From Arenivirga flava (GTDB lineage Bacteria > Actinomycetota > Actinomycetes > Actinomycetales > Microbacteriaceae): a stretch of 64,000 bases of DNA. The notes under the pieces were generated by a model. The model was not told the DNA's origin and made no database searches. It was given only the letters and a program-made list of their open reading frames with translations. The number at the start of each line of letters is the position of its first letter. Position 1 is the stretch's first letter. A program made the translations under genes and the position numbers. The stretch covers positions 248,001 through 312,000 of the forward strand of contig NZ_BSUL01000001.1 in assembly GCF_030161575.1 (NCBI RefSeq), given 5' to 3'. Positions 1 to 10,441 of this stretch are shown here, piece by piece.

Positions 1-130
1 GGACGCGCAAGCCAACAGGAGACGATACCAGGGACGACGCAGGCGGGGCAATCCCGCCGCTCGGCAGGCCGTCGAGGGTGCGTGGCGGGACGGCGCGCCC
101 ATCGCATCCGCTCCCACCTACGCTCGTGCC
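1..130. other. left edge, no gene recognised
   Basis: No convincing reading frame, RNA gene or repeat was recognised in this edge stretch. It may hold the promoter of the aminotransferase gene that starts at 131. Confidence 0.3.
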
Positions 131-1273
131 ATGCCCTCGCTCTCGCCGCACATCGGCTCGGTGCCGCCCTCCGGCATCCGCCGCATCTTCGAGCTCGCGC
201 AGCATGTCGACGACGTCGTGCTGCTGGCGGTGGGGGAGCCCGACGTGCCGGTCGCCCCGCACATCATCGCCGCCGCGCGTCAGGCGTGGGCGCGGGACGA
301 CACCGACTATTCGCCGAACGGCGGCATCGCCCCGCTGCGCCGCGCGATCCAGGGCAAGCTCGCGCGCGAGAACGGCACCGAGGTCGACGTCGAGCAGATC
401 TGGGCCACCGCCGGCGCCACGCAGGGCCTGCACCAGGCGATGGGGCTGCTGCTCGATCCGGGCGACGAGGTGCTCGTGCCCGATCCCGGCTACACGACCT
501 TCACCATGAACGCGCGCATGCTCGGCGCCGTGCCGGTGCCGTACGCGCTGCGCCCGGAGCTCGGCTTCCTGCCGGACCTCGCTGAGCTCGAGCGGCTCGT
601 CACGGCCCGCACCCGGGTGCTCATCGTCAACTCGCCGTCGAACCCGCTCGGCCGGGTGTTCCCCGAGGCGACCCTGCGCGCCCTGCTCGCTTTCGCGAGC
701 GCCCGCGACCTCTGGGTGATCAGCGACGAGGTCTACGAAGCGTTCACGGGGTCCGAGCGGCACGTCTCGCTCGCCGCGCTCGACGTCGAGGACCGGGTCT
801 TCACCGTGTTCTCCCTGTCGAAGACCTACGCGATGACGGGCATCCGGGTCGGCTACCTGGTGACGCCGCCCGGCCTGACCCGGGTGATGAGCACCGTGCA
901 GGAGGCGGCGATCAGCTGCGTGAGCATGCCGGGCCAGTACGCCGCCCTCGCCGCGATCGAGGGCGAGCAGTCGCACGTCGCGGCGGCCGCGGAGCACTAC
1001 CGCGCCAATCGCGTGCTCGCGGAGGGCCTGCTCGACGAGCGCGGCATCGCCTACCTGCGCGCCGAGGGCGCCTTCTACCTGTGGCTGGACGCCTCGCCGT
1101 TCAGCGATGGCGACGTGAGCGGATGGGCGGAGCGGCTGCTCCTGCAGCAGCGCGTCGCGCTCGCCCCGGGTCGGGCCTTCGGCGTGCAGGGCGAGGGGTG
1201 GGCGCGCGTCTGCCTCGCCGCCCATCCGGCCGCGCTGCGCACCGGCCTCGGACGCCTCCCGTCCCTCCGCTGA
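131..1273 (+). CDS. pyridoxal-phosphate aminotransferase, class I/II
   Basis: A 380-residue fold-type I aminotransferase that should transfer an amino group between an amino acid and a 2-oxo acid in the cytosol. The PLP-binding pattern is visible: the SPSNP segment near residues 168-172, SDEVY at 198-202, and the Schiff-base lysine K231 in SLSKTYAMTGIR. Length is normal for the family. The substrate cannot be read from sequence; AspC-like or alanine/valine-type enzymes are possible. It is followed by a repeat-filled gap before lepA, so it is probably transcribed on its own. Confidence 0.85.
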   Translation: MPSLSPHIGSVPPSGIRRIFELAQHVDDVVLLAVGEPDVPVAPHIIAAARQAWARDDTDYSPNGGIAPLRRAIQGKLARENGTEVDVEQIWATAGATQGLHQAMGLLLDPGDEVLVPDPGYTTFTMNARMLGAVPVPYALRPELGFLPDLAELERLVTARTRVLIVNSPSNPLGRVFPEATLRALLAFASARDLWVISDEVYEAFTGSERHVSLAALDVEDRVFTVFSLSKTYAMTGIRVGYLVTPPGLTRVMSTVQEAAISCVSMPGQYAALAAIEGEQSHVAAAAEHYRANRVLAEGLLDERGIAYLRAEGAFYLWLDASPFSDGDVSGWAERLLLQQRVALAPGRAFGVQGEGWARVCLAAHPAALRTGLGRLPSLR

Positions 1274-1293
1274 CTTCCTCGCCCCCGCGCCGT

Positions 1294-1380
1294 GCGAGGA
1301 ATGCAGGCGCCTCGCATCCGTCCTCGTGCGATCGCGGCGTCCAGCGGCGCGGGCGCGCGCATCCGTCCTGCATTCCTCGA
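1294..1380. repeat. 87-bp paired-arm element A
   Basis: Left arm GCGAGGAATGCAGG at 1294-1307 and right arm CCTGCATTCCTCGA at 1367-1380, 87 bp outside to outside. The interior contains GCATCCG twice. It lies in the aminotransferase-lepA gap. Confidence 0.85.
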
Positions 1381-1404
1381 CCTCGCGTCGATGCCCAGCC
1401 CCGT

Positions 1405-1491
1405 GCGAGGAATGCAGGCGCCTCGCACGTGCATCCGCTCCACCGCGATGGAGACGAGCGGATGCGGGCGCACGGCACCTGCATTCCTCGC
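1405..1491. repeat. 87-bp paired-arm element B
   Basis: Arms at 1405-1418 and 1478-1491, both perfect matches to the consensus. The interior holds a nested inverted repeat, GCATCCGCTC at 1431-1440 and GAGCGGATGC at 1456-1465. Confidence 0.9.
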
Positions 1492-1552
1492 ACCGCACCC
1501 GCCACGGGTCGCACCGCACCCGCCACGAGTCGCACCGCACCCGCCACGAGTC
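1490..1552. repeat. 21-bp tandem array, 3 copies
   Basis: Three consecutive 21-bp units beginning GCACCGCACCC; copy 1 differs from copies 2 and 3 by one base. The array abuts the right arm of element B. Confidence 0.9.
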
Positions 1553-1584
1553 GCGCGGGATTCGCCGCCGACCCGAGGGGATGG

Positions 1585-1590
1585 GAGAAT
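1585..1590 (+). promoter_or_regulatory. candidate -10 for lepA
   Basis: GAGAAT matches the -10 form seen in front of hemW. Transcription would begin near 1597 and leave a leader of about 45 nt before the lepA start. Confidence 0.4.
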
Positions 1591-1641
1591 GGCTCGATCC
1601 CGCGCCACCGTGCGCATCCGCTCCGCCATCGATAGGTCCCC

Positions 1642-3494
<1,853 letters not shown>

Positions 3495-3495
<1 letters not shown>

Positions 3496-4199
3496 TGGAA
3501 CCGATCCGACGACGCTCCGGTGGCGAGCCGGCGGGCGAGCCGACGACCTACGCGGCCGTCGGCGGCACCCAGGCGGCCGATCTGCTCACCTACCCGCCGG
3601 CCGGATTCCGTCCGATCGAGCGCCGGGTGCGCATCGGCCACGGCCCGGAGCGCTTCGAGGCCGCGAGCCTCGCGGTCCTCTCCTGGCAGGTGCAGCTGCG
3701 CAGCGGCATGACCGTCGAGATCGAGAGCCGACCGGATGCGGAGCAACGCGGCTACCGTCCCGTCGGCTTCGACGAGGACGGCGCCGCTGTCGAGCCCGCC
3801 TCGCTCGAGCGCAGCGAGGTGCAGTACGGGCCCGATGGCTCCGAGCTGCTGGTCGCCGGCGAGACCGTGCGCCTCGGCATCCCGTTCCTGCTGTGGCGGG
3901 TCGGGGCCAGGGCGCGCGTGGTCTACGTGATCGACGAGCCGACCGTGCGCGGCTTCGCCTACGGCACGCTGCAGGGCCACCCGGAGAGCGGCGAGGAGGC
4001 CTTCCTCGTCGAGCTGCACGACGACGGATCGGTGTGGTTCGTCGTACGCGCCTTCTCGCGCGGCGCGACCCGCTTCTACCGTTTCGTCGGACCCGTCCTG
4101 CGCATCACCCAGTGGCACTACACGCGCCGCTACCTGCGCGCCCTGCTCGGCCCCACCGAGGAGCGCGGCCCGGGCACCGAGGTCGTCCGCGCCGGCTGA
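3495..4199 (+). CDS. DUF1990 domain protein
   Basis: A 234-residue protein of the DUF1990 family. Recognised by YAAVGGT near the start, PPAGFRPIERRVRIGHG, and the C-terminal GHPESGEEAF and FVVRAFSR segments. The GTG start overlaps the lepA stop. The biochemical role of the family is not established. No signal peptide or membrane segment is evident. Confidence 0.8.
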
Positions 4200-4241
4200 T
4201 CCACGCCGCCGCGTGCTCCGAGCGCGCCCCTCCACGCCGTT

Positions 4242-4328
4242 GCGAGAAACGCAGGAGCATCGCGGCACGGCACCCGCGGATCGAGTCCGTCCGCGCCGGC
4301 GCGCAGGCGTCCGTCCTGCATTCCTCGC
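4242..4328. repeat. 87-bp paired-arm element C
   Basis: Left arm GCGAGAAACGCAGG at 4242-4255 and right arm CCTGCATTCCTCGC at 4315-4328. It lies between the DUF1990 gene and hemW. Confidence 0.88.
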
Positions 4329-4351
4329 ACGCGCGCTCGAGACGGGCCCCT

Positions 4352-4477
4352 GCGAGAAACGCAGGGGCATCGACCCGTGTCGGGGCCCCTGCGAGAAACG
4401 CAGGAGCATCGACCCGTGGCGCCCGCACGACCGGCCCGAGCGCGTCCGAGCGGATGCGTGTGTCCTGCATTCCTCGT
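4352..4477. repeat. paired-arm element D plus an extra left arm
   Basis: The paired unit runs 4391-4477 (87 bp; right arm ends CTCGT). A second left arm at 4352-4365 has no right partner at the expected distance, so it looks like a decayed or half unit. GAGCGGATGCG lies inside and again just after. Confidence 0.8.
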
Positions 4478-4536
4478 AACGAGCGGATGCGGGGTCGCTA
4501 TCAGGGTGCGCGTCACGCCGCGCGGGCGCCGGGTGG

Positions 4537-4542
4537 GAGAAT
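4537..4542 (+). promoter_or_regulatory. -10 element, leaderless hemW
   Basis: GAGAAT, then 6 nt, then the ATG of hemW. The spacing means transcription should start at or beside the start codon. Confidence 0.5.
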
Positions 4543-4548
4543 GGTCTG

Positions 4549-5811
4549 ATGCCCTCCGCCCTGCCGCTCGCCGATCCCGCGCCCGCCGACGGGGCGCTGC
4601 CCGCGAGCGTCGTGGAGGGCGCGGCCGAGCGCGACTTCGGCGTCTACCTGCACGTGCCCTTCTGCCGGGTGCGCTGCGGCTACTGCGACTTCAATACCTA
4701 CACGGGCGACGAGCTGCGCGGCGCGAAGCGCGAGGACTACGCCGACGAGGCCGCCCGCGAGGTGCGCCTCGGGGGACGGGTGCTCGAGGCCGCCGGCCTG
4801 CCGCCGCGCGCGGCCCGCACCGTGTTCTTCGGCGGCGGCACGCCGACGCTGCTGCCCGCATCCGACCTCGTCCGCATGCTCGACGCGGTGCGCGGCACGT
4901 GGGGCCTCGAGAGCGGCGCCGAGATCACCACGGAGGCGAACCCCGACAGCGTCGACGAGCGCTACCTCGCGACCCTCGCCGAGGCCGGCTTCACCCGGGT
5001 GAGCTTCGGCATGCAGTCGGCGGTGCCGTCGACGCTGGCGACGCTGGAGCGCACGCACGACCCGGCGCGCATCCCGCTCGTGGTTCGCTGGGCGCGCGAG
5101 GCGGGCCTCGACTGCAGCCTCGACCTCATCTACGGCAGCCCCGGCGAGACCCTCGACGAGTGGCGCACCTCGCTCGAGGCGGCGATCGCCGAGCAGCCTG
5201 ACCACCTCTCCGCCTACGCGCTCATCGTGGAGGACGGCACGAAGCTGGCTCGCCAGATCCGGCGCGGCGAGGTGCCCGAGCCCGACGACGACCTGCACGC
5301 CGAGATGTACGAGCTGGCCGACCGGATGCTCGCCGACGCCGGCTACGACTGGTACGAGGTGAGCAACTGGTCCCGTGGCCGCGAGCACCGCAGCCGGCAC
5401 AACCTCGCCTACTGGCGCGGCGCGGACTGGTGGGGCGTCGGTCCCGGCGCGCACAGCCACGTCGGCGGCGTGCGCTGGTGGAACGTCAAGCACCCGGCCG
5501 CCTACGCGCAGCGCATCGCGGCGGGGGAGAGCCCGGCGGCGGGTCGCGAGACCCTCGATGCCGCCACGCAGCACCTCGAGCGCGTGCTGCTCGAGGTGCG
5601 CCTGGCCGACGGCCTCGACCTTTCCGCGCTGGCGCCGGGCGCGCGCCGCGCGGTCGCCGGGCTCATCGCCGACGGGCTCGTCGAGCCCGGTCCCGCGCTG
5701 CGCGGCACGCTCGTGCTCACGCTGCGGGGCCGCCTGCTCGCCGACGGGGTCGTGCGCGAGCTGCTGGAGGCGGAGGAGTCCGCAGCGGATGCGGGAGCGT
5801 CACTGCTCTGA
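4549..5811 (+). CDS. hemW: radical SAM heme chaperone HemW-like protein
   Basis: A 420-residue radical SAM protein of the HemW (formerly 'HemN-like') group, thought to bind and transfer heme. The 4Fe-4S motif CxxxCxxC is at C39, C43 and C46, followed by YCDFNTYT. FFGGGTPT is the usual SAM-side motif, and DLIYGSPGETL and the C-terminal HemN domain follow. True coproporphyrinogen oxidases are closely related, so the heme-chaperone assignment rests on family knowledge. The position after lepA is conserved in actinobacteria. Confidence 0.93.
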   Translation: MPSALPLADPAPADGALPASVVEGAAERDFGVYLHVPFCRVRCGYCDFNTYTGDELRGAKREDYADEAAREVRLGGRVLEAAGLPPRAARTVFFGGGTPTLLPASDLVRMLDAVRGTWGLESGAEITTEANPDSVDERYLATLAEAGFTRVSFGMQSAVPSTLATLERTHDPARIPLVVRWAREAGLDCSLDLIYGSPGETLDEWRTSLEAAIAEQPDHLSAYALIVEDGTKLARQIRRGEVPEPDDDLHAEMYELADRMLADAGYDWYEVSNWSRGREHRSRHNLAYWRGADWWGVGPGAHSHVGGVRWWNVKHPAAYAQRIAAGESPAAGRETLDAATQHLERVLLEVRLADGLDLSALAPGARRAVAGLIADGLVEPGPALRGTLVLTLRGRLLADGVVRELLEAEESAADAGASLL

Positions 5812-5858
5812 GCGGCGGCGCATCCGCTCGGACCGGATGCACGCCCGCGGGAACGCCG

Positions 5859-5890
5859 ACGGGCGCCGGCTCCGAGGAGCCGACGCCCGT
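5859..5890. terminator. bidirectional hairpin terminator
   Basis: Fourteen-base stem arms (5859-5872 and 5877-5890) with one mismatch around a CGAG loop. It lies between convergent hemW and the DUF4870 gene and can serve both. Confidence 0.7.
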
Positions 5891-5907
5891 GCGCGTTCCG
5901 GTCGCGG

Positions 5908-6372
5908 TTACTTGATGAACTGGATCGCGATCGGGTAGCGGTACATCTCGCCCTTGTTCGCGGCGATCGCGGCGATGATGCCGAAGATCAGCGACAGGAC
6001 GCCGGCGGCCAGCGTGATGAGCGCGCCCACGAAGATGACAGTGAGGATCGCACCCGCCACGTAGCCGATGAGGATCGTCAGCTGGAAGTTGAGCGCCTGC
6101 CGCGTGTGCTCGCGCACGAACGGACCGCGGTCCTTGAACACGAGGTAGGTGATGAGCGGCACGACGAAGGTGAAGAGGATGCCGCCGACGTGGGTCAGGG
6201 TCGACCACAGCTTCTCGTCCGAGGGGCTCAGCGGCTGCTGCGGCTGCTGGTACGCGCCGGGCTGCTGGTACGGCTGCTGCGGTCCCGGCTGGTAGGGCTG
6301 CTGCGGTCCGGGCTGTCCGGACTGTCCGGGCTGCTGGTTCGGCTGGCCGTTGGGCGGGGGTGCGTCGGTCAT
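5908..6372 (-). CDS. DUF4870 membrane protein
   Basis: A 154-residue protein whose N-terminal third is Pro/Gln/Gly-rich ([16 protein letters not shown] repeats). It is followed by a DUF4870-like domain with about three membrane segments and the motif [20 protein letters not shown]. The ATG at 6372 is preferred over an upstream one because GGAGGAAGC precedes it. Function is unknown; small tetraspan-like proteins of this family sit in the cytoplasmic membrane. It is a paralogue of the next gene upstream. Confidence 0.75.
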   Translation of the reverse strand: MTDAPPPNGQPNQQPGQSGQPGPQQPYQPGPQQPYQQPGAYQQPQQPLSPSDEKLWSTLTHVGGILFTFVVPLITYLVFKDRGPFVREHTRQALNFQLTILIGYVAGAILTVIFVGALITLAAGVLSLIFGIIAAIAANKGEMYRYPIAIQFIK

Positions 6373-6435
6373 GCTTCCTCCAAGGTCGTGGGCGGTCGGT
6401 GCTGCGTCGTCACGCTCATCATGGCGCACACGGGC

Positions 6436-6864
6436 CTACTTGAGCAGCCTTACCGCGAAGGGGTACCGGTAGCCGGGCGCGCCCTGCCCCATGCGGATCC
6501 CGCCGACGACCGACAGCGCGACGTTGACGAGGTACAGCAGCCACGGCACGAGCGAGAGCAGTGCCTGCACCGTCCAGCCGAAGCCGGGCAGCAGGGCGGC
6601 GAACAGGCCGCCGACGACGCCGACGAGCGAGACCTGCACGGCGAGCGCCGCCAGGCACCAGGTGATCTGCCAGTTGAGCGCCTCCTTCGACTCCTCCCGC
6701 ACGAGCGGGCCGCGGTCGCGGAACGCCAGGAAGAGGATGAGCGCAGGCAGCGGGCCGAGGATGCCGCCGAGGTGCGCGGCCAGCGCGACCGTGCGGTCGG
6801 TCTCGGCGCCGAAGGCGGGGCTCGGGACGGGGACGGATGCGGTGGTCGGGGTGGGCTCGGACAC
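6436..6864 (-). CDS. DUF4870 membrane protein, paralogue
   Basis: A 142-residue relative of the neighbouring protein, sharing the [20 protein letters not shown] core and the C-terminal [11 protein letters not shown] ([11 protein letters not shown] in the paralogue). About three hydrophobic segments are visible. GTG at 6864 is chosen because AGAAAGG lies about ten bases upstream; longer in-frame starts reach 7032 but would cover the hrcA operator. The pair looks like a tandem duplication, and probably an operon. Confidence 0.65.
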   Translation of the reverse strand: MSEPTPTTASVPVPSPAFGAETDRTVALAAHLGGILGPLPALILFLAFRDRGPLVREESKEALNWQITWCLAALAVQVSLVGVVGGLFAALLPGFGWTVQALLSLVPWLLYLVNVALSVVGGIRMGQGAPGYRYPFAVRLLK

Positions 6865-7016
6865 GACCGGCGGCCTTTCTGCAGCGCTCCGGGCCACGGA
6901 TGCGGGGCCCGGCCGCCACGGCATCCCCTTCCGGGGGCCGGGTGCCGGGCGACGCATCACTGTACCGCCGCGGCGCGCCGGTCGCGGCGCCGTGCGGGGC
7001 CCGTGTCGCCGCGCGG

Positions 7017-7022
7017 TACGAT
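7017..7022 (+). promoter_or_regulatory. -10 element of the hrcA operon
   Basis: TACGAT directly abuts the CIRCE-like operator, placing the transcription start inside the operator. Confidence 0.5.
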
Positions 7023-7048
7023 TGGCAATCACCCCGACCGAGTGCCAG
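7022..7048 (+). promoter_or_regulatory. CIRCE-like operator for HrcA
   Basis: TTGGCAATC, nine bases, GAGTGCCAG. The CIRCE consensus is TTAGCACTC-N9-GAGTGCTAA, so geometry is exact and the half-sites match with a few changes. It overlaps the predicted start of transcription of hrcA-dnaJ, as expected for autorepression. Confidence 0.7.
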
Positions 7049-7069
7049 CGAGCGGAAGGAGCGGCCGAG

Positions 7070-8098
7070 ATGGTGTCACCCCGCGGACTGCAGGTGCTCA
7101 GCGCGATCGTGCAGGACTACGTCGCGTCCCGCGAGCCCGTCGGCTCGAAGTCGATCGTCGACCGCCACGCCTTCGGCGTGAGCGCCGCGACCATCCGCAA
7201 CGACATGGCGCTCCTCGAGGAGGAGGAGCTGATCGCGGCCCCGCACACCTCCTCCGGTCGCGTGCCGACCGACAAGGGCTACCGGCTGTTCGTCGACCAG
7301 CTGGCCGACCTCCGTCCGCTCTCCGCGGCGCAGCGCACGGCCATCGAGACCTTCCTCGACCAGTCGGCCGACCTCGACGACGTGCTCGGGCGCACCGTGC
7401 GGCTGCTCTCGCAGCTGACCCAGCAGGTCGCGCTCGTGCAGTACCCGACCCTCGGTGCGGCGAAGGTGCGGCACATCGAGCTGGTGCCGCTGGCCGACAC
7501 CCGCATCATGACCGTGCTCATCACCGACACGGGGCGGGTCGAGCAGCGCATCGTCGAGCTGCCCGCGGCCGTCGACGAGGTGTTCCTGGGCGAGCTGCGC
7601 GCGAAGGTGAACGCGGCCGCCGACGGCCTGGGCCTCGCCGAGGCGGCGCAGGTCTTCGCCGCCCTCGCCGAGCGCTTCGCGCCCGAGCGGTCGGGCGTCG
7701 TCGAGCGCCTCGCCGCCGCCCTCGTCGAGCAGGTCGCCGCCAACCGGCAGGACCGCCTGGTCATCGCCGGGGCCGCCAACCTCGTCCGCGACGAGCGCGA
7801 CTTCGACGGCAGCGTCGTGCCCGTGCTCGACGCGATCGAGCAGCAGGTCACCCTGCTGCGCCTCTTCACCGAGATGGAGGCGGAGACGGCGATCGCCGTC
7901 ACCGCCCGGATCGGGCGCGAGAACGAGTCCTTCGGGCTCGGCCAGACCTCCGTGCTCTCGACGGGCTACTCTGTGCCGGGCGCTGGGCTCGGACGGCTCG
8001 GCCTGCTCGGTCCGACCCGCATGGACTACCCGAACAACATGGCCGCCGTCCGCGCGGTCGCCCGCTACCTGTCCCGCCAGTTCGGCGAGGACCAGTAA
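7070..8098 (+). CDS. hrcA: heat-inducible transcription repressor HrcA
   Basis: A 342-residue HrcA, the repressor that binds CIRCE operators and is stabilised by GroEL. The N-terminal winged helix is clear ([36 protein letters not shown]), followed by the GAF-like HrcA domain. The start is the ATG at 7070 with GGAAGGAG about nine bases upstream. It leads a cluster running through dnaJ, rsmE, phoH and ybeY to era, and a CIRCE-like site lies at its own promoter. Confidence 0.95.
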   Translation: MVSPRGLQVLSAIVQDYVASREPVGSKSIVDRHAFGVSAATIRNDMALLEEEELIAAPHTSSGRVPTDKGYRLFVDQLADLRPLSAAQRTAIETFLDQSADLDDVLGRTVRLLSQLTQQVALVQYPTLGAAKVRHIELVPLADTRIMTVLITDTGRVEQRIVELPAAVDEVFLGELRAKVNAAADGLGLAEAAQVFAALAERFAPERSGVVERLAAALVEQVAANRQDRLVIAGAANLVRDERDFDGSVVPVLDAIEQQVTLLRLFTEMEAETAIAVTARIGRENESFGLGQTSVLSTGYSVPGAGLGRLGLLGPTRMDYPNNMAAVRAVARYLSRQFGEDQ

Positions 8099-8112
8099 GG
8101 AATCCCCAACCC

Positions 8113-9222
8113 GTGGCAGACCACTACGAAGTCCTGGGCGTCGAGCGCGACGCGAGCCCCGAGCAGATCAAGAAGGCGTACCGGCGCCTCGCCCGCGAGC
8201 TGCACCCCGACGTGAACCCGGGCACCGAGGCGTCCGAGCGCTTCAAGTCGGTGACGCACGCCTACGACGTGCTCAGCGACCCCAAGCAGCGCCAGCAGTA
8301 CGACCTGGGCCCGCAGGCACAGGGCGGCTTCGGCGGCGGCAACTTCGGCGGCTTCGGCGACATCTTCGAGACCTTCTTCGGCGCGGGCGCCGGCGGTCGG
8401 GGCGGGCCCCGCAGCCGCCGCGAGCGCGGCGAGGACGCGCTGCTGCGCCTCGACGTCGAGCTCGACGAGGTCGTCTTCGGCACCACCCGCGAGCTCGAGG
8501 TCGACACCGCCGTGCTCTGCGACACCTGCAACGGCTCCTGCTGCTCGCCCGGCACCTCGCCGGTCACCTGCGACATCTGCCACGGCAGCGGCCAGATCCA
8601 GCGCGCCGTGCGCAGCCTGCTCGGCAACGTCATGACCTCGAGCCCCTGCGGCACCTGCCGCGGCTACGGCACCGTCATCCCGCATCCCTGCGTCATCTGC
8701 CAGGGCCAGGGTCGCGTGCGCGCCCGCCGCACCATCCCGGTGGAGATCCCGGCCGGCATCGAGACCGGCCTGCGCCTGCAGCTGCCCGGCCAGGGCGAGG
8801 TCGGCCCCGCCGGCGGCCCGAACGGCGACCTCTACCTCGAGGTCAAGGTGCGCCACCACGACGTGTTCAGCCGCGACGGCGACGACCTGCTCGCCACGCT
8901 CGAGGTGCAGATGACGGATGCGATCCTCGGCACCACCGCGACCGTGCACTCCCTCGACGGCGACGTCGAGCTCGAGGTGCGCTCGGGGGTGCAGTCCGGC
9001 GACGTGCTGACCATCAAGGACCGCGGCATCACCCGCCTGCGCGGCACCGGCCGCGGCGACCTGCGCGTCGGCGTGCAGGTAGTGACGCCGACGAAGCTCG
9101 ACCACAAGGAGCGCCAGCTGATCGAGCAGTTCGCGGGCAGCCGCAGGCACGTCGACCCGCAGCTCGCGCAGTTCCAGCAGGGCCTCTTCGCCAAGCTGCG
9201 CGACCGCTTCACCCGCGGCTGA
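8113..9222 (+). CDS. dnaJ: chaperone DnaJ
   Basis: A 369-residue type I DnaJ that delivers substrates to DnaK and stimulates its ATPase. The J domain carries the HPD motif (ELHPDVN, near residue 33), followed by a Gly/Phe-rich linker, four zinc-binding repeats and the C-terminal substrate domain. The first zinc repeat reads CDTCNGSC instead of CxxCxGxG, a Gly to Cys change, while the other three are regular. It starts with GTG 14 bases after the hrcA stop. Confidence 0.95.
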   Translation: MADHYEVLGVERDASPEQIKKAYRRLARELHPDVNPGTEASERFKSVTHAYDVLSDPKQRQQYDLGPQAQGGFGGGNFGGFGDIFETFFGAGAGGRGGPRSRRERGEDALLRLDVELDEVVFGTTRELEVDTAVLCDTCNGSCCSPGTSPVTCDICHGSGQIQRAVRSLLGNVMTSSPCGTCRGYGTVIPHPCVICQGQGRVRARRTIPVEIPAGIETGLRLQLPGQGEVGPAGGPNGDLYLEVKVRHHDVFSRDGDDLLATLEVQMTDAILGTTATVHSLDGDVELEVRSGVQSGDVLTIKDRGITRLRGTGRGDLRVGVQVVTPTKLDHKERQLIEQFAGSRRHVDPQLAQFQQGLFAKLRDRFTRG

Positions 9223-9268
9223 CGCCGACGGGGCCCACGGACGAGACGAACGCAGCGGAGACGAGCGG

Positions 9269-10000
9269 ATGGCGCACCGGTACCTCGACGAGAGCCTGGC
9301 CGCGACCGAGGTCGGCGCGGTCGTCGAGCTCGTCGGCGACGAGGCGCGGCATGCCGTGCAGGTGAGCCGCGTGCGTGCCGGCGAACGGCTCGAGATCGGC
9401 AACGGCCGCGGGCTGGTCGTGTCGGGCGAGGTGCTCTCCGCCGAGCCGGGGTCGCTGCGGCTCGAGGTGGTCGAGCTGCGCGAGGAGGCGTCGCCGAGCC
9501 CGGAGCTCTGGCTGGTGCAGGCCCTCGCCAAGGGCGACCGCGACGAGCTCGCCGCGCAGGCCGCCACGGAGCTCGGCGCCGCGGGCGTCGTGCCGTGGGC
9601 GGCCGCGCGCAGCGTCGTGCGCTGGGAGGGCGCGAAGCGCGACAAGGCGGTCGCCCGCTGGCGCACGATCGTGCGCGAGGCGGCCAAGCAGTCGCTGCGG
9701 GCGCACCTGCCCGAGGTGGCGCCGCTCGCCAGGCTCGCCGACCTGGTGCGCCTCGCCGGCGAGCACCGCGTCGTGCTGCTCGATCCCCGCGCGGAGACCC
9801 CCATCGACCGGCTCGACCTCGACGGCGTCGGGCGCGTCTACCTCGTCGTCGGACCGGAGGGTGGCATCGCACCGGAGGAGGTCGCGGCGCTGCTCGCGGC
9901 GGGCGCCGTCCATGCCCGGCTCGGCGGCAACGTCCTGCGGGCCTCGACGGCGGGCCCGGCGGCGATCGCGGCCCTGTCCGGGCCGTTGGGGCGCTGGTAG
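9269..10000 (+). CDS. rsmE: 16S rRNA m3U1498 methyltransferase
   Basis: A 243-residue SPOUT-class methyltransferase that uses S-adenosylmethionine to methylate U1498 of 16S rRNA. The trefoil-knot motifs VGPEGGIAPEE and LGGNVLRASTAGPAA are clear in the C-terminal part, with the PUA-like N-terminal domain before them. Its place after dnaJ is conserved in actinobacteria. Confidence 0.93.
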   Translation: MAHRYLDESLAATEVGAVVELVGDEARHAVQVSRVRAGERLEIGNGRGLVVSGEVLSAEPGSLRLEVVELREEASPSPELWLVQALAKGDRDELAAQAATELGAAGVVPWAAARSVVRWEGAKRDKAVARWRTIVREAAKQSLRAHLPEVAPLARLADLVRLAGEHRVVLLDPRAETPIDRLDLDGVGRVYLVVGPEGGIAPEEVAALLAAGAVHARLGGNVLRASTAGPAAIAALSGPLGRW

Positions 10001-10075
10001 GCGCGCGCATCCGTCCGTCGCCCCAGCGCCGCCGCCGTGAGCGAACGGCGCCGCGGCACCGGGGCTCGCGCCGCT

Positions 10076-10081
10076 TAAGAT
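10076..10081 (+). promoter_or_regulatory. -10 element, leaderless HIT gene
   Basis: TAAGAT, six bases, ATG. This suggests an internal promoter for the HIT-phoH-ybeY part of the cluster. Confidence 0.5.
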
Positions 10082-10087
10082 AGGTGC

Positions 10088-10441
10088 ATGACGACTGACG
10101 GCCCTTCGATCTTCACGCGCATCATCGGGGGCGAGATCCCCGCCGACGTCGTGCTCGACACCGAGCGCCTCATCGCCTTCCGCGACATCGCCCCGCAGGC
10201 CCCCGTGCACCTGCTCGTCGTACCCAAGACCGACGCGTACGCGACCGTGGCCGAGCTGGCGGCGGGCGACCCCGCGCTGCTCGCCGAGCTCGTCGCCACG
10301 GCGAGCGCCCTCGCCGCCGAGCACGCCGACGGCGACTACCGACTCGTCTTCAACTCCGGCCCCGCCGCGGGCCAGACCGTCTTCCACGTGCACGCGCACG
10401 TGCTGGCCGGCGGTCTCGAGGAAGGAACCCTTGCCCACTGA
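10088..10441 (+). CDS. HIT-family nucleotide hydrolase (HinT-like)
   Basis: A 117-residue histidine-triad protein. HVHAH at residues 100-104 is the catalytic triad motif, and FRDIAPQAPVH is typical of HinT-like purine phosphoramidases. The natural substrate is uncertain. Its 3' end overlaps the start of phoH by 11 bases, indicating translational coupling. Confidence 0.9.
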   Translation: MTTDGPSIFTRIIGGEIPADVVLDTERLIAFRDIAPQAPVHLLVVPKTDAYATVAELAAGDPALLAELVATASALAAEHADGDYRLVFNSGPAAGQTVFHVHAHVLAGGLEEGTLAH

